Assembly (NCBI GenBank): GCA_022769485.1
Contig: JALEJU010000028.1
Location: forward strand, 1-64,000
Length of the DNA: 64,000 nucleotides
Direction: 5' to 3'
DNA from: Bacillota bacterium
Lineage (GTDB): Bacteria > Bacillota > Clostridia > Peptostreptococcales > Anaerovoracaceae
The notes beneath the pieces are model-generated. The model searched no databases, was not told the DNA's origin, and was given only the letters and a program-made list of their open reading frames with translations. Positions 8,824 through 16,586 of this stretch are shown in pieces (within the stretch, counting starts at the first letter, position 1; every line of letters starts with the position of its first letter). The position numbers were made by a program, and so were the translations under genes.

Positions 8824-11277
8824 ATGGAAGAAGATAAAAAATTTGAATTTGATCCGTTAGAAAAACGGGATGGGGAGAATGAGGGCAACGAAGGAGCAGA
8901 ATGTGTGGAATCCATCGATGACGTGATTCCTCAGGATGAAATCGAGGCTTTCGATGAAATGGAGATCTGCCGCTCGATTCCGGTCATCCCTCTTCGGGGG
9001 CTGACGGCATACCCTTGCATGGTTCTTCATTTTGATATTGGGAGAGAAAAATCCATTACCGCGTTGGAAAAAGCGATGGTTTCCAACCAGCTGGTATTGC
9101 TGTGTTCGCAGAAAGAGGCGGATACGGAGCTGCCGGGAAGAGAAGATTTCTATCATATCGGAACGGTGGCAAAAATCAAGCAGATGCTGCGGCTGCCGGG
9201 CGATACGATTCGGGTTCTGGTGGAAGGTTTGAACCGGGGCGAGATCGAAGAATTTTTATTTGACGACCCGTATTTCAAAGCAAGAGTTCGTGAAATTGAA
9301 GACCGGGAATACGAAGAAATGCCGCTGCATATGACGGCGCTTATGCGGTCTGTTCTGTCTCTCTTTGAAGAATACCTGGAACAGGATTCCAAGTCTTCAA
9401 ATGAGGCATACGATTCTGTGGCTTCGGTAGAGCAGCCGGGGCAGCTGGCGGACGCTATCGCGTCGCACATTGACTTTAAGACAGAAGATAAACAGGCAAT
9501 TCTGGAAGCCTTTGATGAAGAAAAAAGATTGGAGCTGCTGGGGCGGATTCTGAGCAAGGAAATCGAGATCCGATCCATTGAGAACGATATCAGCAGCAAG
9601 GTAAGAGAGCAGATTAACCAAAACCAGAAGGAATATTATCTGAGAGAACAAATGCGGGCGATTCAAAGCGAGTTGGGGCAGGATGATGAAGCCGGCGACA
9701 GCGAAGCCGATGAATGGCTGGAAAAGATGAAAGACATTCCGCTGCCGGAGGAAGTTGCGGAAAAGGTAAAAAAAGAGATTTCCAAATTCAGAAAGATGCA
9801 GGCGTCTTCCGCAGAGAGCGGTGTAATCCGAAACTATGTGGAGTGCATTTTGGAATTGCCCTGGGGCAAGGAAACGGAAGATAATCTGGACTTGGAAAAG
9901 GCGAAAGAGATTCTGGACGAAGACCATTACGGCTTGGATAAGGTGAAAGAGCGTGTGCTGGAATATCTGGCGGTAGTTCGGCTGTCTAACAGTCTGCGGG
10001 GCCCGATCCTGTGCCTGGTAGGTCCTCCGGGAACCGGAAAAACTTCCATTGCCAAATCCGTGGCTCGCTCTTTAGACCGAAAGTTTGTTCGTATGTCTTT
10101 AGGCGGCGTACGGGATGAGGCGGAAATCCGCGGGCACAGGAGAACTTATATCGGCGCCATTCCCGGACGGATTATCAGCGCCGTAAAGGATGCCCAGAGC
10201 TGTAATCCGGTGTTTCTTTTCGATGAAGTGGATAAAATCGGTGCAGATTTCAGAGGTGACCCTGCGTCAGCGCTCTTAGAGGTCCTGGATCCGGAGCAGA
10301 ATAAAGATTTTAAAGATCATTACCTGGATGTACCTTTCGATCTGTCAAAGGTTATGTTCATTACCACAGCCAACACCACGGATACTATTCCCCGTCCTCT
10401 TCTGGACAGAATGGAAGTTATCGAAGTATCCGGCTATACGGAAGAAGAAAAGGTACAGATTGCGAAGCAGTATTTGATCAAGAAGCAGCTGAAAGAAAAC
10501 GGACTGAGTGCGGACAATCTTTCCATTTCGGAGAGCGGTGTCCGGACGATCATCAACAATTATACAAGAGAATCCGGCGTTCGGAATCTGGAACGGGAGA
10601 TCGGCTCTATCTGCAGAAAAGCGGCTCTTCGCGTAGCAAAAGGCGAGACGAAAAAAATTACGGTGGGAGCGGCGTCTGTGCCCACCTATCTTGGAAAGAA
10701 GCGCTTTCACTACGATGTAGTGGAAGGAGAAAATGAGGTAGGCGTAGTTACCGGTCTGGCCTGGACTATCGTGGGCGGCGACACGCTTTCCATCGAAACC
10801 ACCGTTATGAAAGGAACCGGTCAGCTGGTTCTTACCGGCCAGCTGGGCGACGTTATGCAGGAATCCGCGAAAGCGGGCGTAAGTTATATCCGCTCCCAGG
10901 CGGAACGGCTTGGTATAGAAAGTGATTTTTACAAGGAAAAAGACGTGCACATTCACATTCCGGAGGGCGCTACGCCGAAAGACGGCCCGTCCGCAGGTGT
11001 AACCATGTGTATTTCCGTGATTTCCGCGCTGACGGGCATCCCTGTGCGCAAGGATCTGGCCATGACCGGCGAGATCACCCTGCGGGGGAAAGTGCTTCCG
11101 GTAGGCGGCATTCGGGAAAAAGTTCTGGCAGCTCATCGGGCAGGTATCCGTACAGTGCTTCTGCCGAAGGAAAATGCGCCGGATATCGATGAAATTCCGG
11201 CTAATGTCAGAAAGCGCATGGAATTTGTGCTGATTGAAAATGTGGATCAGGCATTGGAGCAGGCGCTGGTGAGGTAG
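8824..11277 (+). CDS. lon: ATP-dependent protease Lon (LonA type)
   Basis: The 817-residue protein has the LonA order: N-terminal substrate-binding domain (about 48-255), coiled linker, AAA+ module with Walker [10 protein letters not shown] at 400-408 and Walker [11 protein letters not shown], then the protease domain with Ser723 in DGPSAGV and Lys766 in GGIREKV. The 43-residue Ser-Lys spacing equals that of the well-studied enzyme. It degrades misfolded and regulatory proteins. The first 45 or so residues form a very acidic extension before the conserved SIPVIPLRG opening, longer than in most homologues. GGAGAA precedes the ATG. engB starts 4 bases after the stop. Confidence 0.97.
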   Translation: MEEDKKFEFDPLEKRDGENEGNEGAECVESIDDVIPQDEIEAFDEMEICRSIPVIPLRGLTAYPCMVLHFDIGREKSITALEKAMVSNQLVLLCSQKEADTELPGREDFYHIGTVAKIKQMLRLPGDTIRVLVEGLNRGEIEEFLFDDPYFKARVREIEDREYEEMPLHMTALMRSVLSLFEEYLEQDSKSSNEAYDSVASVEQPGQLADAIASHIDFKTEDKQAILEAFDEEKRLELLGRILSKEIEIRSIENDISSKVREQINQNQKEYYLREQMRAIQSELGQDDEAGDSEADEWLEKMKDIPLPEEVAEKVKKEISKFRKMQASSAESGVIRNYVECILELPWGKETEDNLDLEKAKEILDEDHYGLDKVKERVLEYLAVVRLSNSLRGPILCLVGPPGTGKTSIAKSVARSLDRKFVRMSLGGVRDEAEIRGHRRTYIGAIPGRIISAVKDAQSCNPVFLFDEVDKIGADFRGDPASALLEVLDPEQNKDFKDHYLDVPFDLSKVMFITTANTTDTIPRPLLDRMEVIEVSGYTEEEKVQIAKQYLIKKQLKENGLSADNLSISESGVRTIINNYTRESGVRNLEREIGSICRKAALRVAKGETKKITVGAASVPTYLGKKRFHYDVVEGENEVGVVTGLAWTIVGGDTLSIETTVMKGTGQLVLTGQLGDVMQESAKAGVSYIRSQAERLGIESDFYKEKDVHIHIPEGATPKDGPSAGVTMCISVISALTGIPVRKDLAMTGEITLRGKVLPVGGIREKVLAAHRAGIRTVLLPKENAPDIDEIPANVRKRMEFVLIENVDQALEQALVR

Positions 11278-11281
11278 ATAT

Positions 11282-11869
11282 ATGATTATTAAGAACGCGG
11301 AGCTGGCCGCGGTAGCTGTAAAGAAAAGTCAGTATCCTCCCGCGGATAAAAAAGAAATCGCTTTTGCGGGACGTTCCAACGTAGGGAAATCTTCGCTGAT
11401 CAATTTACTGCTGAACCGCCGCAATCTGGCTCGCGTCAGCGGAAGCCCGGGGAAAACAAGAACCATCAACTTTTATGAAATAAACGGAGCATTCCGTATT
11501 GTGGATTTGCCGGGATATGGGTATGCGAAAGTTTCCAAGTCCATTTCCCAAAGTTGGGGAGATATGATTGAAGCCTACCTGGCCGGCAGAGAAAACCTGG
11601 TGAAGGTGGTGCAGCTGGTAGATATCCGGCACACCCCTTCCGCACAGGATATTCAGATGTATCATTGGCTGAAAGCGTACCATATGGACGGGCTGGTAGT
11701 GGCGACCAAAGCGGATAAGGTTTCCCGGAGCGAAGCGGCTAAAAATATTGCTGTGATACGGAAAACTCTGGAATTGAAGGCGGAAGACCTGGTAATTCCC
11801 GTTTCGGCGCTGAAACGGACGGGCTGGGATCGTCTGATGGAAGAAATTGAGCACTTATTGGGGCAGTAG
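11282..11869 (+). CDS. engB: Ribosome biogenesis GTP-binding protein EngB/YsxC
   Basis: This 195-residue TRAFAC GTPase shows all G motifs: G1 GRSNVGKSS, G2 region SPGKTRTINFY, G3 DLPGYGYA, G4 TKADK. The family is needed for late assembly of the large ribosomal subunit. Location directly behind lon is the usual Firmicutes arrangement (lonA-ysxC). The spacing of 4 bases after the lon stop indicates coupled expression. Confidence 0.95.
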   Translation: MIIKNAELAAVAVKKSQYPPADKKEIAFAGRSNVGKSSLINLLLNRRNLARVSGSPGKTRTINFYEINGAFRIVDLPGYGYAKVSKSISQSWGDMIEAYLAGRENLVKVVQLVDIRHTPSAQDIQMYHWLKAYHMDGLVVATKADKVSRSEAAKNIAVIRKTLELKAEDLVIPVSALKRTGWDRLMEEIEHLLGQ

Positions 11870-11903
11870 GCGGCAGAAATCTATGCCGCGGTAAGGAGCA
11901 AGG

Positions 11904-12272
11904 ATGAACTTTATTTCCTGGCAGGTGATTTGGAAACGAATTAAAGCCATTCGCTTCTTTATGAAAGACAAGACGGTTCCTCTGCGGAAAAAACTTTTGA
12001 TTTTGCTGGGAATTGTTTATTTGGTTTCGCCCATTGACTTGATACCTGCGCCTGTATTGATTTTCGGGCTGGTGGACGATTTAGTCCTGTGGATTTTCAT
12101 CCTGAATTATCTGGCAAAGGAGTTAGACCGCTATTGGCTGGGGGAGAAAGAAGTGGATCCCAATAAAAAATACCGTGGAAAAAACATTATAGATGGTGTA
12201 GAATTTGAAGTGGCAGACGAGGAAAAGCAAGGCCAGGAGGCTCGGACAGAGGATACCCGGGAGGAAAGCTGA
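11904..12272 (+). CDS. YkvA-like DUF1232 small membrane protein
   Basis: The 122-residue product carries the DUF1232 core LVSPIDLIPAP, a conserved SPxDxIPD-like turn between hydrophobic helices at about 32-50 and 55-75. A charged tail follows. Members are small predicted membrane proteins of unknown role. A TAAGGAG ribosome site precedes ATG at 11904. It lies 34 bases after engB and 59 bases before hpt, in the same direction, so it may belong to the same transcript. Confidence 0.75.
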   Translation: MNFISWQVIWKRIKAIRFFMKDKTVPLRKKLLILLGIVYLVSPIDLIPAPVLIFGLVDDLVLWIFILNYLAKELDRYWLGEKEVDPNKKYRGKNIIDGVEFEVADEEKQGQEARTEDTREES

Positions 12273-12331
12273 CCCCCCTGTCGGTTCTGAGTACGGAACA
12301 GAATACGAAGAAATGCGAAGGAGCAGGAATT

Positions 12332-12889
12332 ATGGGTAAAAAATTGGTATTCGGCGATGTTATGATCGGAAAAGAAGAACTTCAGGAACGGGTGCAACAG
12401 CTGGGCGCGCAAATTTCCAAGGATTATCACGGGGAGTCGATTTTGGCTATCTGCATTTTGAAAGGCGCCGTGCTTTTTATGAGCGATTTGGTTCGAGCTA
12501 TTAACACGGAATGCAAAATGGATTTTATGGCGGTCAGCAGTTACGGCGGCTCCACAAAGAGTTCCGGAGTGGTTCGCATTATTAAGGATCTGGACGGTTC
12601 CATCGAAGGAGAAAATCTTTTGATTATCGAAGATATTATCGATTCCGGATTGACTTTAAGCTATTTGAAAGAAGTTTTGCAGGGGCGCAAGCCCAAAAGT
12701 ATCCGAATCTGTACTTTGCTGGATAAACCGGAAAGACGGGTAGCGGATATCGTTCCGGATTATATAGGTTTTACCATTGAAAATAAGTTTATCGTAGGCT
12801 ATGGGTTAGACTACGATCAGAAATACAGAAATCTGCCTTACATAAGCTATCTGGAAGAAGTGGAAGACAGCGAAGAAGACGACGAATAG
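12332..12889 (+). CDS. hpt: Hypoxanthine phosphoribosyltransferase
   Basis: The 185-residue enzyme has the PRPP-binding loop LLIIEDIIDSGLTL near residues 92-105 and the early loop CILKGAVLFMSDL, both typical of type I phosphoribosyltransferases for hypoxanthine and guanine. It salvages purine bases to IMP and GMP with PRPP in the cytosol. Length fits the family. AAGGAGCAGG precedes the ATG. A strong terminator follows the stop at 12915. Confidence 0.93.
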   Translation: MGKKLVFGDVMIGKEELQERVQQLGAQISKDYHGESILAICILKGAVLFMSDLVRAINTECKMDFMAVSSYGGSTKSSGVVRIIKDLDGSIEGENLLIIEDIIDSGLTLSYLKEVLQGRKPKSIRICTLLDKPERRVADIVPDYIGFTIENKFIVGYGLDYDQKYRNLPYISYLEEVEDSEEDDE

Positions 12890-12914
12890 CGGAGATAGTG
12901 CAAGCGTATCAATC

Positions 12915-12945
12915 AGGCGGTTCCGAAAGGGGATCGCCTTTTTTT
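12915..12945 (+). terminator. Intrinsic terminator between hpt and pduL
   Basis: AGGCGGTTCC and GGGGATCGCCT pair around a GAAA-type loop and are followed by seven T. It ends about 20 bases before the pduL ATG, which leaves no space for a separate promoter after it. Confidence 0.8.
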
Positions 12946-12965
12946 AAAAGAAAGGAAATAAGAGT

Positions 12966-13535
12966 ATGTATAAAGTACCCTCTGGGATCTCCAACAAGCA
13001 TCTGCACGTATCGGAGCGGGATCTGAAAATTTTGTTCGGCGAAAATCATGAGCTTACCTGCAAAAAGATGCTGAAGCAGCCGGGGCAGTTTGCTTGCGAG
13101 GAGACTGTGGATTTGGCCGGCCCGAAAGGAACTTTAAAAAGGGTTCGGGTTTTAGGGCCTGTTCGTCCGGAAACGCAGGTAGAGCTCTCGTTGACCGACG
13201 CCCGGGCCTTGGGAATTACGGCACCCGTTCGGGAATCCGGAAAACTGGAAGGAACGCCGGGATTGACGCTGATCGGACCGGAAGGTACCGTAGAATTGGA
13301 TCACGGAGTAATCATCGCACTGCGGCATGTTCATCTTTCCGATGAGGAAGCAGCAGAAGCAGGTGTTTCCGATAAGCAGATGATTCGGGTTAAAGTGGAA
13401 GGCGAGCGGGGACTTGTCTTTGACAATGTGCTGGTTCGGGCAGGCAAAGCGCACTCTGCGGAATTTCATCTGGACACGGACGAAGGAAACGCGGCCGGTC
13501 TGGATAACGGCGTAATGTGCGAGCTGCTGCCGTAA
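12966..13535 (+). CDS. pduL: Phosphate propanoyl/acetyltransferase, PduL type
   Basis: The 189-residue protein shows the duplicated beta-barrel pattern of PduL (PTAC) with two paired histidine motifs, NKHLHVS (His12, His14) and LRHVHLS (His121, His123), which bind the two zinc ions, and a C-terminal HSAEFHLDTDEGNAAG motif. It swaps acyl groups between CoA and phosphate, yielding acyl-phosphate for ATP production, in place of the unrelated Pta. No N-terminal targeting extension is present before the barrel, which argues against packaging in a microcompartment, and no shell genes are nearby. Neighbouring deoC releases acetaldehyde, a possible upstream source of acetyl-CoA. Confidence 0.85.
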   Translation: MYKVPSGISNKHLHVSERDLKILFGENHELTCKKMLKQPGQFACEETVDLAGPKGTLKRVRVLGPVRPETQVELSLTDARALGITAPVRESGKLEGTPGLTLIGPEGTVELDHGVIIALRHVHLSDEEAAEAGVSDKQMIRVKVEGERGLVFDNVLVRAGKAHSAEFHLDTDEGNAAGLDNGVMCELLP

Positions 13536-13548
13536 AAGTGAGGAAATA

Positions 13549-13576
13549 AAAAGCCGCGGCATAGCCGCGGTTTTTG
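13549..13576 (+). terminator. Intrinsic terminator after pduL
   Basis: CCGCGGC and GCCGCGG pair perfectly around the loop ATA, flanked by A on the left and five T on the right. It isolates pduL from deoC. Confidence 0.85.
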
Positions 13577-13649
13577 CTGGCAAATCGAGAAAATCTGCGG
13601 TGTACCGGCAGGTGTGGGGATTGAGAAAAACGTTTAAGGAGCGAAGAAC

Positions 13650-14318
13650 ATGGAAAATCTGTGCAGATATATCGATCATACGCTGCTGAAACCGGAAGCG
13701 GGAAGAGAGGAAATCGCCCGGCTTTGCCGGGAGGCGGCAGAACACAATTTTTATGCCGTCTGCGTAAATTCCTGCCATGCGGCTTATGCGAAAAGCTGTC
13801 TGCGGGAAATGGAGAAGCGAGGCTTTTCTCCGGTAAAACTGGCCGTAGTGGCGGGATTTCCTTTAGGAGCCTGCGCCACGGAAGTTAAAATGTTCGAAGC
13901 GGACTGCGCCTGCAGAGCCGGGGCGGATGAAATCGATATGGTAATCAATATCGGCGCGTTAAAAGAAGGCCGGATAAATTTCGTTCGGGATGAGATTACC
14001 GCTGTAGTTCGGGCTGCAGCCAAACACGGGGCGATCGTAAAAGTGATTTTGGAAACCTGCCTTTTAACGGAAGCGGAAATTCGGGCAGCGTGCAGGTTGG
14101 CCGGGTCGGCCGGCGCCGCTTTTGTAAAAACCTCTACGGGATTTTCCAAAGGCGGTGCGACTTCGGAGACTGTGGCTTTGATGAAGGCGGCGGCAGGATC
14201 CCATGTGCGGGTCAAGGCGGCAGGGGGAATTCGTACCCGCGCCCAGGCTGAGAGTATGATCCGCGCGGGAGCCGACCGAATCGGTACATCTTCCGGCATT
14301 GCTATAATCGGAGAATAA
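13650..14318 (+). CDS. deoC: Deoxyribose-phosphate aldolase
   Basis: This 222-residue class I aldolase has the Schiff-base lysine Lys160 in FVKTSTGF, the second lysine Lys189 in VRVKAAGGIR, and the aspartate of DEIDMVINIGALK. It cleaves 2-deoxyribose 5-phosphate to glyceraldehyde 3-phosphate and acetaldehyde, the last step of deoxynucleoside breakdown. AAGGAGC precedes ATG at 13650. It stands between two terminators, so it seems monocistronic, though functionally it fits with hpt (base salvage) and pduL (fate of acetyl units). Confidence 0.95.
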   Translation: MENLCRYIDHTLLKPEAGREEIARLCREAAEHNFYAVCVNSCHAAYAKSCLREMEKRGFSPVKLAVVAGFPLGACATEVKMFEADCACRAGADEIDMVINIGALKEGRINFVRDEITAVVRAAAKHGAIVKVILETCLLTEAEIRAACRLAGSAGAAFVKTSTGFSKGGATSETVALMKAAAGSHVRVKAAGGIRTRAQAESMIRAGADRIGTSSGIAIIGE

Positions 14319-14336
14319 GCCCGCTTTGCGGCTTTT
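14317..14336 (+). terminator. Small terminator at the deoC stop
   Basis: AAGC-C-CGC pairs with GCG-GCTT with one bulged C and runs into TTTT. It overlaps the deoC stop codon. The stem is short, so strength is uncertain. Confidence 0.45.
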
Positions 14337-14400
14337 AAACCGGATTCCTGCATTCTCGGCAAAATCCTTCGGCACGCTTTTCTTTTTTCACGCTGTGCTG

Positions 14401-14406
14401 TATAAT
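14401..14406 (+). promoter_or_regulatory. Candidate -10 element for lgt
   Basis: Perfect TATAAT, 50 bases before the lgt start and after the deoC terminator. The region at -35 is T-rich (TTTTCT at 17-base spacing) and matches poorly, so only the -10 is convincing. Confidence 0.35.
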
Positions 14407-14456
14407 ACGTTATCATAACAATTTGGGCGGGTGAAAGCCTGCAGAAAGGGGAGCTT

Positions 14457-15218
14457 ATGCACTGGCCAACACCGGATCCTGTGGCATTTTCCATATTCGG
14501 GCTTGATGTCCGCTGGTATGGCGTTCTGATTGCGTCGGCGGTATTTCTGGGGTTTGGAATTGCCTGCAGGAGAGCGCCTTCCTTTGGATTGAAGCCGGAT
14601 ACGGTAGTTGATTCTCTGCTGATTGCAATTCCGTTGGGCGTGATCGGCGCACGTCTGTATTACGTTTTATTTCATTGGGATTATTACGGCGGAAACCTGC
14701 TGCGTATTTTCCATATTCGGGGCGGCGGGTTGGCTGTACACGGGGCTTTAATACTTGGAATCTTGGGTATCTGGCTTTATTGCAGAGCAAAAAAAGAACC
14801 GTTTCTTTCTTTGCTTGATTTGCTTACTCCCTGCGTCGCGCTGGGACAGTCTATTGGGCGCTGGGGAAATTTTTTCAACCGGGAAGCCCATGGCGGATCT
14901 ACCGATCTCCCCTGGGCTATCGAAGTAGACGGTCAGTTCGTGCATCCCACGTTTCTTTATGAATCTCTGTGGTGCTTTCTGCTGTTTATTTTCCTTCTCT
15001 GGTTTTCGAAAAAGCGCAGCTTTGACGGACAGATTTTTTTACTTTACGGAATTCTCTATTCTCTGGAACGGTTTTTCGTAGAGAGCCTGCGGACAGACAG
15101 CCTGATGCTGTTCGGTCTGCTGAAAACGGCGCAGGCAGTAAGTGTGACTGTTATCGTTCTCTTTATGATTTTATATTTTGTGCTTCGCGGCAGAGCGCGG
15201 AAAAAAATATCCGTTTGA
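14457..15218 (+). CDS. lgt: Prolipoprotein diacylglyceryl transferase
   Basis: The 253-residue integral membrane enzyme has about seven hydrophobic helices and the Lgt signature GRWGNFFNREAHGG, with the phosphatidylglycerol-contact arginine and asparagine. It moves diacylglycerol from phosphatidylglycerol to the lipobox cysteine of prelipoproteins, the first step of lipoprotein maturation at the outer face of the membrane. AAAGGGGAG precedes ATG. Length is near the family norm. Confidence 0.95.
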   Translation: MHWPTPDPVAFSIFGLDVRWYGVLIASAVFLGFGIACRRAPSFGLKPDTVVDSLLIAIPLGVIGARLYYVLFHWDYYGGNLLRIFHIRGGGLAVHGALILGILGIWLYCRAKKEPFLSLLDLLTPCVALGQSIGRWGNFFNREAHGGSTDLPWAIEVDGQFVHPTFLYESLWCFLLFIFLLWFSKKRSFDGQIFLLYGILYSLERFFVESLRTDSLMLFGLLKTAQAVSVTVIVLFMILYFVLRGRARKKISV

Positions 15219-15259
15219 TTGACATTTCGGCATATAGTAGACAATAAAGGAGAAAATTC

Positions 15260-16351
15260 ATGAAATTAGGTATCGTCGGTCTGCCCAACGTGGGCAAGAG
15301 CACTTTGTTTAACGCTATTACCAAAGCCGGTGCGGAAGCGGCTAACTATCCTTTCTGCACCATCGAACCCAACGTAGGCGTGGTTACGGTTCCGGATGAA
15401 CGGCTGAAGGTTCTCCATGAAATGTATAACTCCAAGAAGACCATTTATACCACCATCGAATTTTACGATATTGCCGGACTGGTTCGCGGCGCGTCCAAAG
15501 GCGAAGGCTTGGGCAACAAGTTTCTGGGTCACATTCGGGAAGTGGCGGCCGTTGTTCATGTAGTCAGGTGTTTTGAGGATCCCAACGTAGTGCATGTAGA
15601 CGGAAAGATCGACCCCATTTCGGATATTGAAACTATCAATACGGAACTGATCCTTTCCGATATGGAGGTTCTGGAACGAAGAATCCAGAGGACTGCAAAA
15701 AATTTAAAAGGTGATAAGAGCCTGCAGAAAGAGCTGGATATCCTGAATAAAATTAACGCTGTTTTGGGCGAGGGACGTTCGGCGCGCACTGCGGAATTGG
15801 ACGAAGATGAGGAAGCGTTTGTAAAGAGCCTGGATTTGCTTTCCTATAAGCCGATTATTTACGTCGCTAATGTTTCAGAGGAAGAAGCGGGCGGCGAAGA
15901 AAACGATTTTGTAAGACAGGTAAGAGCGTTTGCGGCGGAAGAAGGATCGGATGTAGTAGTCGTATGCGCTAAGATTGAGGAGGAAATTTCCCAACTTGAC
16001 GACGAGGAGCGCGCCATGTTTTTGGAGGAGCTGGGGATTGCGGAATCCGGCTTAGACAAACTTATTAAAGCGTCCTACCATCTGCTGGATCTGATTTCTT
16101 TCTTGACTGCGGGAGAGCCGGAAGTTCGGGCGTGGACCATTCGCAGAGGGACAAAAGCACCCGGAGCTGCGGGAAAGATTCACACGGATTTCGAAAAAGG
16201 ATTTATCCGGGCGGAAACCATCTCTTATGATCAACTGGTAGCCTGCGGCGGAAATTTAGCCACGGCAAAAGAGAAAGGGCTGGTTCGCTCCGAGGGGAAG
16301 GAGTATGTGGTGAAGGACGGCGACGTAATGCACTTCCTGTTTAACGTATAA
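15260..16351 (+). CDS. ychF: Redox-linked ATPase/GTPase YchF (OLA1 family)
   Basis: The 363-residue P-loop protein shows G1 GLPNVGKST at 7-15, the switch region with FYDIAGLVRGASKGEG, a coiled-coil insertion, and the C-terminal TGS domain (TIRRGTKAPGAAGKIHTDF, residues about 294-360). YchF prefers ATP, binds ribosomes, and is linked to oxidative stress response. AAAGGAG precedes ATG at 15260. A bidirectional terminator lies 110 bases after the stop. Confidence 0.96.
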   Translation: MKLGIVGLPNVGKSTLFNAITKAGAEAANYPFCTIEPNVGVVTVPDERLKVLHEMYNSKKTIYTTIEFYDIAGLVRGASKGEGLGNKFLGHIREVAAVVHVVRCFEDPNVVHVDGKIDPISDIETINTELILSDMEVLERRIQRTAKNLKGDKSLQKELDILNKINAVLGEGRSARTAELDEDEEAFVKSLDLLSYKPIIYVANVSEEEAGGEENDFVRQVRAFAAEEGSDVVVVCAKIEEEISQLDDEERAMFLEELGIAESGLDKLIKASYHLLDLISFLTAGEPEVRAWTIRRGTKAPGAAGKIHTDFEKGFIRAETISYDQLVACGGNLATAKEKGLVRSEGKEYVVKDGDVMHFLFNV

Positions 16352-16462
16352 AAAATCTGTAAAAAATGACAAACATCTGAATTCCGATACATGTAGGAGT
16401 TTAGAGGTATGCTTGTTTTCAACCCGCTTCTTTTTGCAAAGGCGTACTAAGAAGATAAGTGT

Positions 16463-16493
16463 AAAAGGCATCGGATTTGCTCCGATGCCTTTT
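16463..16493. terminator. Bidirectional terminator between convergent genes
   Basis: AAAAGGCATCGGA and TCCGATGCCTTTT are perfect 13-base complements around TTTGC. The A-run on one side and T-run on the other let it stop both ychF transcripts from the left and the leftward Asp-Cys gene from the right. Confidence 0.9.
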
Positions 16494-16539
16494 GCGTATA
16501 AGCCGAGGAAATTGCTGAAATGATTAACGATCCGGATTT

Positions 16540-16567
16540 CCGGCGGGCAGCTATGCCCGCCGGTTTT
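16540..16567 (+). terminator. Second terminator hairpin, rightward
   Basis: CCGGCGGGCA and TGCCCGCCGG pair perfectly around GCTA, followed by TTTTCTCC on the plus strand. On the minus strand no T-run follows, so leftward transcripts should pass it and end at 16463-16493. Confidence 0.65.
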
Positions 16568-16586
16568 CTCCTTGATTATTTTATTG

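Noticed and set aside
15219..15247. TTGACA upstream of ychF
   Set aside because: No acceptable -10 at 16-18 bases; the start would fall in the ribosome site.
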